From Actinocrispum wychmicini (GTDB lineage Bacteria > Actinomycetota > Actinomycetes > Mycobacteriales > Pseudonocardiaceae), in assembly GCF_004345645.1 (NCBI RefSeq), contig NZ_SLWS01000011.1, positions 62,001 to 126,000 on the forward strand: a stretch of 64,000 nt of DNA. Reading direction: 5' to 3'. Under the pieces are notes generated by a model, which was not told the origin of the DNA, searched no databases, and was given only the letters and a program-made list of their open reading frames with translations. The position numbers and the translations under genes were made by a program. Of this stretch, positions 1 through 9,175 are shown piece by piece. Positions within the stretch are counted from its first letter, which is position 1, and each line of letters begins with the position of its first letter.

Positions 1-557
1 TCGTCCAGGTCATCGCGGGGTACGCGACCAAGCAGCTCGGTCGTCCCTGCACCGACAAGGCCGACTCATGGGACTGGTACCAGCGGCAGTGGGGCCTCAA
101 CCACGACGAGTTCTTCGCCCTCTGTAGCCGCGGTGTACGCGACGGGGTCCTCTACACGGAGGGCACTCCGCTGCCCGGTGCGGTGCGGGCCGCCAAACGG
201 CTCGCACGCGCCGGCCACCGGTTGCACTACATCACCGCCAGGGCCTTCGCCGGCATCCCGGCTCCGGTCGCCTGGCACCGTACCGCGGAATGGCTGCAGA
301 AGTGGACGTTCCCGGTGCACTCGCTGACCATCGCCGGCGACAAGAACTGCCGGCCGACCGACGTGTTCCTGGACGACTCCACCGATGTGATCAAGGCGTT
401 GGAGGCCGCCGGCCATCCGCGCGCGGTGCTGTGGCGCCATTCCGCGAATCAGACGCACACCGGTGCCGCCGTGTCCTGTTGGGACGCTTTCCTGGAGATC
501 GTGGCGGCCGAGTCCGGCCCCTTGCCCGCTGTCGGCGCCGGCTATGCCGTTTACTGA
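1..557 (+). CDS. HAD-family 5'-nucleotidase-like phosphatase, 3' part
   Basis: An open frame runs in from upstream (first full codon at base 3) to TGA at 555-557, so the N-terminus and the first catalytic Asp motif lie outside the window. The visible part has HAD motif II (YITAR, with the Thr), a motif III-type Lys (GDKN) and motif IV (FLDDSTD, paired Asp). It also has a Trp-rich cap segment (SWDWYQRQWGL). The arrangement resembles 5'(3')-deoxyribonucleotidase (NT5C-type) proteins, which dephosphorylate nucleotides in the cytoplasm. The substrate cannot be fixed from this half. The methyltransferase gene follows 14 nt later and could be cotranscribed. Confidence 0.7.
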   Translation, partial: VQVIAGYATKQLGRPCTDKADSWDWYQRQWGLNHDEFFALCSRGVRDGVLYTEGTPLPGAVRAAKRLARAGHRLHYITARAFAGIPAPVAWHRTAEWLQKWTFPVHSLTIAGDKNCRPTDVFLDDSTDVIKALEAAGHPRAVLWRHSANQTHTGAAVSCWDAFLEIVAAESGPLPAVGAGYAVY

Positions 558-571
558 GTGAGGGATGTCCC

Positions 572-1345
572 ATGTCGCAGTGGCACGAGTTCGTCGACAC
601 TTTGGCGACGACCGAACATGAGCGCATGACGTTGATGGAACGCGTCTTCGACCCGATCAGCGTGCGCAACCTGGACCGGCTCGGGGTCGGCCCCGGGTGG
701 CGGTGCCTGGAGGTCGGCGCGGGCGGCGGGTCCGTCGCGCGGGCCATGGCCGAGCGGGTCGGCGGCCGCAACGTGGTCGCGACCGACCTGAGCACGATCC
801 TGCTGGGCCCGTTGACCGAGTTGGGGGTCACCGTGCTGCGGCACGATGTCCTTGTCGACGAGGCGCCGGGCACTTTCGACCTGATTCACGCCCGGTACGT
901 GGTGGACCACCTGCCGGACCGGGAGACCGCGATCCGCCGGTTGGTGTCCTGGCTGAAGCCGAACGGGGTCCTGCTGATCGAGGCCGGGACGACGTTGCCC
1001 GAGTTGTCCTCGCGGCGGGCCACGAAGCTCGCCATGGAGGCCGGGAACGCCGCGCTGGCAACGAATCTGGGTACCGACAACAGCTGGGCCCGGACGCTGC
1101 CCGGTCCACTGTGGGCGGCCGGGCTGACCGGCTGCGCCGCTGAGGCGACCGCGCCGCCGGTGATCGGCGGTTCGCCGATGGCCACCTGGCTGCGGGCGAG
1201 CTACCAGCTGCTCGGCGACAAGATCCTGGACACCGGCCTGCTCGGCCGGGACGACCTGGACGCGGCGTACGCCAGCTACAGCGATCCGTCCTTTGTGGAC
1301 TACACGTGGCTGACCGTGTCCGCGTGGGGCCGTAAGACGTCCTGA
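572..1345 (+). CDS. class I SAM-dependent methyltransferase
   Basis: 257 aa. Motif I (CLEVGAGGG, about residues 45-53), the acidic post-I strand (VVATDLS, about 68-74) and a motif II/III region (FDLIHARYVVDHLPD) mark a Rossmann-fold SAM methyltransferase of the Methyltransf_11/25 type. The C-terminal 100 residues are helical and probably form the substrate cap. ATG 572 is chosen because GAGTGAGGG lies just upstream and the homology-like sequence begins there. Longer readings of the frame run through the preceding HAD gene. The substrate is unknown. A strong hairpin follows the stop, so the unit ends here. Confidence 0.85.
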   Translation: MSQWHEFVDTLATTEHERMTLMERVFDPISVRNLDRLGVGPGWRCLEVGAGGGSVARAMAERVGGRNVVATDLSTILLGPLTELGVTVLRHDVLVDEAPGTFDLIHARYVVDHLPDRETAIRRLVSWLKPNGVLLIEAGTTLPELSSRRATKLAMEAGNAALATNLGTDNSWARTLPGPLWAAGLTGCAAEATAPPVIGGSPMATWLRASYQLLGDKILDTGLLGRDDLDAAYASYSDPSFVDYTWLTVSAWGRKTS

Positions 1346-1352
1346 CCGAGAT

Positions 1353-1386
1353 CGAGCACGACGGGTCGAACGGCACGTCGTGCTCG
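1353..1386 (+). terminator. Rho-independent-type hairpin
   Basis: The perfect 11-bp arms CGAGCACGACG and CGTCGTGCTCG flank a 12-nt loop, followed by TCCTTGTAG. It lies 7 nt after the methyltransferase stop and before the BTAD regulator, so it probably separates the two units. Confidence 0.7.
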
Positions 1387-1401
1387 TCCTTGTAGACTCC
1401 G

Positions 1402-4400
1402 GTGAAACGGCCGAACCGGACACCTGTTCACTGCTGTATCGTGGATCGCGTGCCTCTCGCTGTTCGGACGAGTGCACTGGGGGATGACACGCTCCGGGTC
1501 GAGGTGCTCGGTCCGGTCCGGGTGGTGGTCGCCGGCGTCGAGGCCGGGCTCGGGCCCGCCCGGCAACGCGCCGTGTTCGCCGTGCTGGCGACCAGGGCTG
1601 GCCAGACGGTGTCGCGGGCCGAGCTGGTCGAAGCGGTGTGGGGCGGGAGTGCCCCGGCCAGCGCGGACGGCAACGTCTACACGTACATCTCCGGACTGCG
1701 CCGGGCCCTGCGGAAACACGGCCACGACCTGATCGACTCGGTCGGCAACGGCTACTCCATGCGGCTGGCGGCCCGCCAACTGGACGTCGGACGGTTCGAG
1801 GAGCTCTGCGGGCAGGCCGGCGGGCTCGCCGCGCAAGGCGATCACCGCGGCGTGGCCGAGACCCTCGGCGAGGCCCTGGTGCTGTGGCGAGGCAAGGCGT
1901 TCGCTGGTGTGCCTGGCCCGTACGCCGAACAGGAACGCGGCCGGCTGGAGCACGCCAGGCTGCGGGCGGTCGAGAAGTACGCGGCGGCCCGGCTGGAACT
2001 GGGGGCGCACGTCGAGGTCGCGGCCGAGTTGTCGCCGCTGGTCCGCGAGCATCCGCTCCGGGAGTCGTTGCGTGAACTGCTGATGCTCGCGTTGAGCCGC
2101 AGCGGCAGGCACGCCGAGGCGTTGGACGTGTTCGCCGACACCCGCGAGACCCTGCTCCGTGAGCTCGGCATCGAGCCGGGCCCGGCGCTGCGGGCCGCGC
2201 ACGCGCAGGTCCTGACCGGCGGTGTCCAGGCCGCGCCGCCCGTGGCCCGGCTGCTGGTCAAGCCCTGCCGGGCGGCCACAGTCGGCGACCGGCTGTTCGT
2301 CGGGCGCGTGGCCGAACGGGCGCTGCTGCGCGAGCGGGTGGCCGAGGTTCAGGCCGGCCGTGGTGGCGTTGTCTGGATCGAGGGCGAGGCCGGGATCGGC
2401 AAGTCCGAACTGCTCGCGGTCGCGTTGTCCGATGTGGACGGCCGGGGTCCGCAGCTCGGCTGGGCGGTCGCGGACCAGCTGTCCCGGCGGTTCCCGCTGC
2501 GGGTCGTGCACGAGTGCCTCGGCCTTGACCGCGGCGCCGACCAGCCGGTCCACGCGGCGGTCGAACGGATCTGTGCGGCCGGCCCCACGATTCTGGTGAT
2601 CGACGACCTGCACTGCGCGGACGACGCGAGCGTCCAGCTGTGGCAGCGGCTGATCGAGATGACCAGGCGCCTGCCGCTGCTGTTGGTGACGACGGTCGAA
2701 CCCGGGGAGCTGTCCGAGTTGCGGCGGCAGATCGTTGGCGACGTCGTCACCCTGCCGCCGCTCAGGCTGCCCGAGGTCGAGCTGCTGATGTCCCGGCTGG
2801 TCGGCGGCCGACCGGGACGCACCCTGCGCCGGATCGCGGCCAGAGCCGGCGGGAACCCGCTGTACCTGCGGGAAGTCCTCAACGCGATGATCGTGGACGA
2901 CGCCGTCGAGGTGATCGACGGCATCGCGCACGTCGAAGAGTCGCATGCGGAGACCGCGCCACGAACGCTTGTCGCCGCCGTCGAACGGGCCTCGAAGTCG
3001 TTGCCGGAAAGCACAAAGGACATCCTGCGTTGGGTGGCTGTGCTCGGCAGCGAGGCGAGAGTCGACACGATCGCGACGGTGTCGGAACGACCGGTCTGGT
3101 ACCTCGTGCGCGCGGTGGCCGTCGCGGTGGCCGCGGACGTTCTCACCGACGACGGCCCACGCCTGACCTTCCGGCTCCAACTGATGCGCGACACGGTGTA
3201 CGCGGGCATCGCCGCGCCCACGCGCAGCGTGCTGCATCGGCGTGCGGCCAAGGTGCTCGCGGACGCGGGAGCGTCGGAGAGTTGTGTGGCCGAGCAGGTG
3301 GTCGCCGCGGGCATCGATGTGGAGCCCTGGGTGGCGCCTTGGCTCGTTGACAACGTTGACATGTTGTCGAGCCGTACTCCAGAAATCGCCGCTGACCTGC
3401 TTGAACTCGTCCTGGACTCGCTGGATCTCGGCGACCCGAGCCGGGAGGTCCTGTACACCGCTCAAGTCCGGGTTCTGTTCCGGCTGTCGCGTGACCCGGA
3501 GGCCCAAGCCCGGCACGCGCTCGCGATGTCGACCGACCCGGTGCGCTCGGCCGAGCTGCGCCAACTCCTCGCCGCCATCGTGCACCGGCACGGCAGACGC
3601 ACGGAGGCAGTCGCGACGCTCACCGAGGCCCCACTGCCCGACGACCTGCCGGAAGCGTGGCGGCTGCGGCACAAGGCACTGCTCGCGCACCTCGGCCGGG
3701 ACGTGTCCGACCTGGACATCGCCGAGATCAGCGCGAAGGCCGCGTACCACGAGGCGGTCGGCGACGGCGACGACTTCCTTGCCGCGCACGCGTTGCAGAC
3801 CCGGTGGCTGGTGGACTCGGTCCGCCGCGAACACCTCGCCGCGCTGCGCCACGTCGACGAGGCCATTCACGCCCTCGGTGCCGAGAAGTCGTTCGCCGGC
3901 ATGCGGTTCGACCTGCTCGACAACAAGATGTTCACGCTGCAGAACCTGGACCGGCTCGACGAGGCCGACCAGGTGCTGGCCGCCGCGACCGAACTCGGCG
4001 ACCTGCCGTTCGGGATCCAGGTCGCCGCGGCCGTGCACCACTACTGGCGCGGCCGGTGGGACGAGGCGCTGCGGTGCCTGGCCGACGTCACCGAGTCCGG
4101 GCCGTCGATCACCTACGCCGGCCTACTGGACGCCGGCCCGGCCAAGCTGCTGACGCACGGCCTGTCGGCGTTGATCGGCGCCCGCCGAGGCGACGGCGCC
4201 GCGGCCGCGGCCCACTTGGAGGCGGCGGAGAAGTTCCTGGTCACGACCAGTTCGGAACGGGAGAACTTCGACTTTCTGCTGGCCGCGCGGGCGCTGGCCG
4301 CCGTTCAGGCCGGCGACCAGCGGTGGGCGCTGGACGAGATGACGCCCATGCTCCACCCCGAGTACGACGGGATGATGCTGCGGCACCAGTGGCTGCCGGT

Positions 4401-4755
4401 GTACGTCCGGCTCGCCATGGTCGTCGGCGACCACGAACGGGCCGAGCAGGCGCTGGCGATCGCCGAGCAGGAGGCCGCCAGGGAACAGGTGCCGGCCAGG
4501 GCGTTCAGCGGCCTGCACCGGGTGCTCGCGTTGATCGAGCGGGATCCCGAGCCGGGGCTGGTCGCGGTCGACCACTATCGACGGGTCGGCCGGCCCGCCG
4601 AGCTCGCGGCCACGCTGTCGGACGTCGCCAGGCTGTTCGCCGCCCGTGGCGACACCGAGGAGGCGCGGGCCGCGATGACGGAGTCGCGGGCGATCTTCGG
4701 CCAGCTCGGCGCCGACTGGGATCTGGAGTGGACGGCGACGCGGCGGATCAGATGA
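1402..4755 (+). CDS. BTAD (AfsR/SARP-type) regulator with AAA ATPase and TPR-like repeats
   Basis: About 1117 aa. Order: OmpR-type winged helix (LRVEVLGP onward, about residues 29-120), BTAD helical domain (about 125-275, with RESLRELLMLAL and LGIEPGPALR), then a STAND/AAA_16-like NTPase. The NTPase has Walker A GEAGIGKS at about 328-335 and Walker B ILVIDDLHCADDAS. A long helical TPR-like C-terminus follows. Unlike its paralogue at 5533-9135 it has no C-terminal LuxR HTH. Such proteins activate transcription of pathway genes after nucleotide-dependent switching. The start is uncertain: GTG 1402, 1441 and 1450 are in frame and none has a clear ribosome site. The 3' end overlaps the convergent LuxR-type gene by 8 nt. 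Confidence 0.88.
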   Translation: MKRPNRTPVHCCIVDRVPLAVRTSALGDDTLRVEVLGPVRVVVAGVEAGLGPARQRAVFAVLATRAGQTVSRAELVEAVWGGSAPASADGNVYTYISGLRRALRKHGHDLIDSVGNGYSMRLAARQLDVGRFEELCGQAGGLAAQGDHRGVAETLGEALVLWRGKAFAGVPGPYAEQERGRLEHARLRAVEKYAAARLELGAHVEVAAELSPLVREHPLRESLRELLMLALSRSGRHAEALDVFADTRETLLRELGIEPGPALRAAHAQVLTGGVQAAPPVARLLVKPCRAATVGDRLFVGRVAERALLRERVAEVQAGRGGVVWIEGEAGIGKSELLAVALSDVDGRGPQLGWAVADQLSRRFPLRVVHECLGLDRGADQPVHAAVERICAAGPTILVIDDLHCADDASVQLWQRLIEMTRRLPLLLVTTVEPGELSELRRQIVGDVVTLPPLRLPEVELLMSRLVGGRPGRTLRRIAARAGGNPLYLREVLNAMIVDDAVEVIDGIAHVEESHAETAPRTLVAAVERASKSLPESTKDILRWVAVLGSEARVDTIATVSERPVWYLVRAVAVAVAADVLTDDGPRLTFRLQLMRDTVYAGIAAPTRSVLHRRAAKVLADAGASESCVAEQVVAAGIDVEPWVAPWLVDNVDMLSSRTPEIAADLLELVLDSLDLGDPSREVLYTAQVRVLFRLSRDPEAQARHALAMSTDPVRSAELRQLLAAIVHRHGRRTEAVATLTEAPLPDDLPEAWRLRHKALLAHLGRDVSDLDIAEISAKAAYHEAVGDGDDFLAAHALQTRWLVDSVRREHLAALRHVDEAIHALGAEKSFAGMRFDLLDNKMFTLQNLDRLDEADQVLAAATELGDLPFGIQVAAAVHHYWRGRWDEALRCLADVTESGPSITYAGLLDAGPAKLLTHGLSALIGARRGDGAAAAAHLEAAEKFLVTTSSERENFDFLLAARALAAVQAGDQRWALDEMTPMLHPEYDGMMLRHQWLPVYVRLAMVVGDHERAEQALAIAEQEAAREQVPARAFSGLHRVLALIERDPEPGLVAVDHYRRVGRPAELAATLSDVARLFAARGDTEEARAAMTESRAIFGQLGADWDLEWTATRRIR

Positions 4756-5365
4756 CGCCGGCGCGCAGTGCGTACGCCACGGCATGGGCGCGGTTGCGAA
4801 GGTGGAGGCGGGTGGTGAGGTTGAAGATCACGTTCTTGACCGTGCGCTCCGAGTACGCCAGCTCCTTGGCGATCTCCTCGGTGCCCCAACCCTCGGCGAT
4901 CAGCCGCAGCACGTCCACCTCCCGCGGCTCCAACCCGGACGCGCTCAACCCGTTGGGCACCAACACTTCCTGTTGCAGCACCTGGATCCGGCGAAGGAGC
5001 GTGCCCAGCACGTCCCGCGGCATGACGCCGTTGCCCGCGGCCGCGGCCACCACGCAGTCGACCACCTGGTCCCCGGTGGCTGAGCTCTTCGGCAGGATCG
5101 CGACGACGTGACACTCCACCAGCGTCAGCAGCGGCGCCTCGGCCAGTTCGCCGGTGATGAGCACGGTTGGCCGGGCGCCGTCGTCCGCCAGCGCGCGCAG
5201 CCGCGTCAACGCCTCTGGCCCGACCCGTTCGGTCGAGAACAACTGGACGTCGGCCTGGTCGGCCTGGTCCACCACGGTCACCTCCGGGCGGGACCGCAGG
5301 TAACTGCCGAGTCCCACATAGGTGATCGGATCGGTGGCCTGAATGACAATCCTTATCCGTTCCAT
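4748..5365 (-). CDS. LuxR-family regulator with atypical receiver-like domain
   Basis: 205 aa. The C-terminus is a NarL/LuxR helix-turn-helix (LEPREVDVLRLIAEGWGTEE, then ERTVKNVIFNL, about residues 138-200). The N-terminal 120 residues have the length and strand pattern of a response-regulator receiver. The expected phospho-Asp position is replaced (ADVQLFSTE instead of xDVxLxDxx), so phosphorylation by a classic histidine kinase is unlikely. The ATG at 5363-5365 is chosen for the AAGG 8 nt upstream; the longer frame has no ribosome site. The gene converges on the first BTAD regulator and diverges from the second, which suggests one regulatory module. Confidence 0.82.
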   Translation of the reverse strand: MERIRIVIQATDPITYVGLGSYLRSRPEVTVVDQADQADVQLFSTERVGPEALTRLRALADDGARPTVLITGELAEAPLLTLVECHVVAILPKSSATGDQVVDCVVAAAAGNGVMPRDVLGTLLRRIQVLQQEVLVPNGLSASGLEPREVDVLRLIAEGWGTEEIAKELAYSERTVKNVIFNLTTRLHLRNRAHAVAYALRAGVI

Positions 5366-5465
5366 CGCGCGCCTTCCCCACCTTCGCGTTCGCGGATCGG
5401 GAATGAGTCTCGGCCATCGACCTACACGAACTCTTGCCGCGCCGGGAACGAACCCGCGCGTAACC

Positions 5466-5498
5466 TTGACGGACATAGTGACGCATGTCATACCGTCA
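5466..5498 (+). promoter_or_regulatory. candidate promoter/operator of the second BTAD gene
   Basis: TTGACG (5466-5471) is followed after 17 nt by a weak CATACC -10. The same stretch holds nested dyads: TGACGG (5467-5472) with CCGTCA (5493-5498), and TGAC-GCAT-GTCA inside. A repressor or autoregulatory site overlapping the promoter is plausible but unproven. Confidence 0.35.
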
Positions 5499-5532
5499 GT
5501 GGGATAGCCTGCCAACCGGATCAGGGGTGGCG

Positions 5533-8500
5533 ATGGCGAACGAGCTGGTAGAGCCCTTAAGAGTGCGGGTCCTCGGCGCGGTCACGGCGTGGCGCGGCGA
5601 GGTCGAACTCGACCTCGGATCGGGTCGCCAGCGCGCGGTGTTCGCAGCTCTCGCCCTTCGGGTCAATCGCGTTATCACCCGGGAGGAACTGGTTTCGGCG
5701 GTCTGGGGCGAAAACCCGCCGAACGGGGTCAGCGGCAGCCTTTACACATACGTTTCGCGACTGCGCCGGGTCCTCGAACCGGACCGTTCCCGTTGGTCGG
5801 GCGGGCAGACTCTGATCTCCGAGGGATCCGGCTATTCATTACGTCTCGAACCGGGACAATTGGACGTTCTTGAGTTCGACCGGCTCAGGGAAATGGCCAA
5901 CGAGCGGTGGAACCGGCTCGACCTGCCGGCCGCGCAGGCGGCCTTGGACGCCGCGCTCGCCCTCTGGCGCGGCGAGGCGCTGGCCGGCGTCAACGGCCCG
6001 GCCGCCGAGCTGCACCGCGAGCGGCTGACCGAGCTGCGGGTGGCCGCGTACGAGCGACGCGCGGAGATCATGCTCAACTCCGGGGACATCTCGGCCGCGG
6101 TGACCGAGCTGTACCGGCTCGCCAGTGCCCATCCGGTTCGGGAAAGCCTGCGCGAGCTGCTGATGACCGGGCTGCACCGGGCCGGCCGGGACGCCGAGGC
6201 GCTGGCGGTCTACCAGGAGACCCGCCAGGTCCTCAACGACCGGCTGGGCATCGAACCGGGCGCGGCCCTGCGCCGCGTCCACAGCGAGATCCTGGCCAGG
6301 CCGGCACCGGACAGGCAGACGCCGATCCTCGCGAAACTGACCCGCCCGGACGTGTTCGTCGGCCGGGTCGCCGAGCTCGCCGCCCTGCGTGGGCGGCTGG
6401 CCGACGTGCTGCACGGCTCGGGCGCCACGGTGTGGGTCGAAGGCGAATCGGGCATCGGCAAGTCGGCGCTGCTCGCCGCGGGGTTGGCGGACGCGGCCGA
6501 GCGCGGCGGCCAGCTGCTGTGGGCCGCGGGCGACGAGGTCGGGCGGCGGTTTCCGCTGCGTCTGTTCATGTCCGCGCTCGGGGTGGACCAGCGGTCGCCG
6601 GACCCGCGGCGCGCCGAACTGGCCGACCTGGTGCACGGCGAGCCCGCGGCCCGGCCGGCGTGGCAGCCGGACGACCCGGTGCTCGCCGCCGTCGACCAGC
6701 TGGTCGGCCTGGTCGAGCAGCTGTGCTCGGACGGGCCGGTGATCGTGGTGCTGGACGACCTGCAGTGGGCGGACGACGCGAGCCTGCTGGCCTGGCACCG
6801 GTTGGCGCGAACGACAAGGCAGCTGCCGTTGCTGCTGGTGGGGGCGTGCCGGCCGTTGCCGCGCCGGGCCGAACTGGATCAGCTCAGGTCCGTGGTGTCG
6901 CTGTGGAGCGGGGACCTGCTGCGGTTGGGGCCGTTGGCCGAGTCGGGCGCGGCCGAGCTGGCCGGCCGGCTGATCGGCGCGACCCCTGGGCCGGCGTTGC
7001 TTGGCCTGATGGACAGCGCCGCCGGGAACCCGCTGTTCGTCCGGGAGATCGTGCAGGCGTTGGTGCGGGACAACGCGGTCGTCGTCGCCGGCCAGGTGGC
7101 CGACGTGGACGAACTCGACGACACCGAGCTGTCGTCGGCGCACTCGGCGCTGGCGTCGGTGGTGACCCGACGGACCGGGCACCTGGCCACGACGACCCGG
7201 GACGGCCTGCGGTGGGCGGCGCTGCTCGGCGTCGAGTTCGATCTCGGCGACCTGGCGACGGTGCTGGGCCGGCCGGCTTCGGAGCTGGTGCCCGCGGTCG
7301 AGGAGGCCACCGCGGCCGGTGTGCTGCGGCCGGCCGGACAGCGGTTCGCCTTCCGGCACCCGTTGGTACGGCGGGCGTTGTACGAGGCGATGCCGCCGGC
7401 CGTGCGGGTCGCGCTGCACCGGCAGGCCGCGGAGACCCTGGACGCGGCCGGTGCCCCGGTGTCCCGGGTGGCCGAACAGCTGCTGGGGGTCCCGGTCGAC
7501 GGCTGGGTGACGGAGTGGCTGGTGGCCAACACCAACGCGGTGGCCCGGCGGTTCCCGTCGCTCGCGGCCGACCTGCTCGCCCGTGCTCTGGACAGCGGGG
7601 GCCTGCGGGACGAGGCGCGGGAGACGTTGACGGTCCGGTTGGCTCGGCTGTCGTTCTGGCTCGGGCGTTCGCCGGAGGCGGAGATCCGGGCGGTGCTCGG
7701 GATGACGTCGGACCCGGACCGGGTCGCCGAGATGCGACTCCTGTTGGCGTACTTGAGCTACCGCGCCGGCGACAACGCGCGCGCGACAGAGGGGCTGGAG
7801 CAGGTCATCGGCGACCCGGACGTGCCGGAACAGTGGCGTGCGCGCCATCAGGCGCTGCATTGCATGGTGTCCCGCAGTGGGCTGGACGACCCGGCGACGG
7901 CGGTCGGCGCTGGGCGTGCCGCACTGGCTGAGGCCCGCGCGGCGCGGAACCCGTTCGGGATCGCGATGGCGTCCCAGTTCCTGTGGCAGACCGCGTCGAT
8001 GCTGCGCCGCCATCAGGAGGCGCTCGACCACATCAACGCGGCGATCGCCGCGGTCGCCGGCCGGCCGGAGTGGGGTGACGTGCTGCTGTCCCTGGTGGAC
8101 AACAAGGTGTTCACCCTGCAGAACCTGGACCGGCTGGCGGACGCCGGGCAGGCCCTGGCCGAGGCCGAGCACCTGGTGACCCGCCTCAGCCTGCCCAGCG
8201 GCCCGCACATCGCCGCCGCCGTGCACTGGTTCTGGCTGGGCCGATGGGACGACGCGTTGGTGGAGCTCGACGCCGTGGTCCGTGACGGCCGCGAGATCAC
8301 GTTCTACGGCCTGCGCCAGCATGGCGTGCTCCAGCTCCTGCATGGCGTGATCGGTCTGATAGCCGCGCAGCGGGACGACTCGGTGCTGCTCGAACGGCAC
8401 CTGAAACTCGGCGTGGATCCCAGGCCGACCCCGGAAACCAGGGAAAGCCACGACTTTCTGATCGTGGCCCACGCGGTGGCCCTGGAACAACGTGGCCGGC

Positions 8501-9135
8501 CGGCGGAAGCCCTTGCGGCCCTGAAACCGTTCCTGGACGTCGACTACTCGCCGATGATGCTCCGCCACCAGTGGCTGCCGCGAGTGGTCCGGCTGGCGTT
8601 GGACCAGGGCGACCGAACCCTGGCCGAACTCGCGATGTCCGTCTGCGCGACGGAAGCGGAGCGGGAGACCCACCCGGCGCGGGCCGCGGCCGCTCTGCAG
8701 TGGTGCCGTGGCCTCCTCGAAGCGGACGCGGGAGCCCTGCTCACGGTGGCCAAGCACTTCGCCGCCACCGGCCGTAAAGTCGAACAGGCAGCGGCCGCCG
8801 AGGACGCCGCCGCCGTGCTGGCAGCCGGGGGTCAGCTGGACGAAGCCCGTACCTCGCTGCACGACGCGTTGATCATCTATACCGAACTGGGCGCGACCTG
8901 GAACGCTCGAACGGCCGAAGCCCGCCTCGGCCTGCGCCCGCCGGCAGCGGCCCCCGGCCTGTTGTCCCGGATGGAGCGGAAAGTGGCCGAACTGGTGGCG
9001 GTGGGCTGGTCCAACGCGGACATCGCGGCGAAGCTGACCCTCTCCCGCAGCATGGTCCAGACGCACCTGACCAGGATCCTGACCAAACTGGAGGTGGACT
9101 CCCGCCTGGCGGTGACCGTCCACCTGCTGGACTGA
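5533..9135 (+). CDS. BTAD regulator with AAA ATPase, TPR-like repeats and C-terminal LuxR HTH
   Basis: 1200 aa. Winged-helix DNA-binding domain (LRVRVLGAV onward, about 8-100), BTAD (about 105-255), AAA_16-type NTPase with Walker A GESGIGKS (about 304-311) and Walker B VIVVLDDLQWADDAS, long helical repeats, then a LuxR-type HTH at the C-terminus (LLSRMERKVAELVAVGWSNA). DNA-binding modules at both ends make it a SARP-LAL chimera. ATG 5533 is preferred over an upstream ATG at 5485 because AGGGGTGG precedes it at good spacing. Shared stretches such as MMLRHQWLP and DNKxFTLQNLDRL show it is a paralogue of the gene at 1402. Its targets are not visible in the window. Confidence 0.9.
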   Translation: MANELVEPLRVRVLGAVTAWRGEVELDLGSGRQRAVFAALALRVNRVITREELVSAVWGENPPNGVSGSLYTYVSRLRRVLEPDRSRWSGGQTLISEGSGYSLRLEPGQLDVLEFDRLREMANERWNRLDLPAAQAALDAALALWRGEALAGVNGPAAELHRERLTELRVAAYERRAEIMLNSGDISAAVTELYRLASAHPVRESLRELLMTGLHRAGRDAEALAVYQETRQVLNDRLGIEPGAALRRVHSEILARPAPDRQTPILAKLTRPDVFVGRVAELAALRGRLADVLHGSGATVWVEGESGIGKSALLAAGLADAAERGGQLLWAAGDEVGRRFPLRLFMSALGVDQRSPDPRRAELADLVHGEPAARPAWQPDDPVLAAVDQLVGLVEQLCSDGPVIVVLDDLQWADDASLLAWHRLARTTRQLPLLLVGACRPLPRRAELDQLRSVVSLWSGDLLRLGPLAESGAAELAGRLIGATPGPALLGLMDSAAGNPLFVREIVQALVRDNAVVVAGQVADVDELDDTELSSAHSALASVVTRRTGHLATTTRDGLRWAALLGVEFDLGDLATVLGRPASELVPAVEEATAAGVLRPAGQRFAFRHPLVRRALYEAMPPAVRVALHRQAAETLDAAGAPVSRVAEQLLGVPVDGWVTEWLVANTNAVARRFPSLAADLLARALDSGGLRDEARETLTVRLARLSFWLGRSPEAEIRAVLGMTSDPDRVAEMRLLLAYLSYRAGDNARATEGLEQVIGDPDVPEQWRARHQALHCMVSRSGLDDPATAVGAGRAALAEARAARNPFGIAMASQFLWQTASMLRRHQEALDHINAAIAAVAGRPEWGDVLLSLVDNKVFTLQNLDRLADAGQALAEAEHLVTRLSLPSGPHIAAAVHWFWLGRWDDALVELDAVVRDGREITFYGLRQHGVLQLLHGVIGLIAAQRDDSVLLERHLKLGVDPRPTPETRESHDFLIVAHAVALEQRGRPAEALAALKPFLDVDYSPMMLRHQWLPRVVRLALDQGDRTLAELAMSVCATEAERETHPARAAAALQWCRGLLEADAGALLTVAKHFAATGRKVEQAAAAEDAAAVLAAGGQLDEARTSLHDALIIYTELGATWNARTAEARLGLRPPAAAPGLLSRMERKVAELVAVGWSNADIAAKLTLSRSMVQTHLTRILTKLEVDSRLAVTVHLLD

Positions 9136-9175
9136 TCCATGCAACGCTCCCTGCCGCCGCGGTCAATAAGAGTCC

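Noticed and set aside
1300..4041. A 913-codon open frame on the minus strand
   Set aside because: It is antisense to the BTAD regulator, low in hydrophobic order and rich in Arg/Gln/Gly, as expected for a GC-rich shadow frame. Similar shadows at 5839-9144, 18302-20812, 46034-48835 and 58176-60554 were dropped for the same reason.
1402..9135. Pathway-specific regulators of a secondary-metabolite cluster within the window
   Set aside because: No PKS, NRPS, terpene or RiPP synthetase genes are seen here; a cluster upstream of base 1 cannot be excluded.
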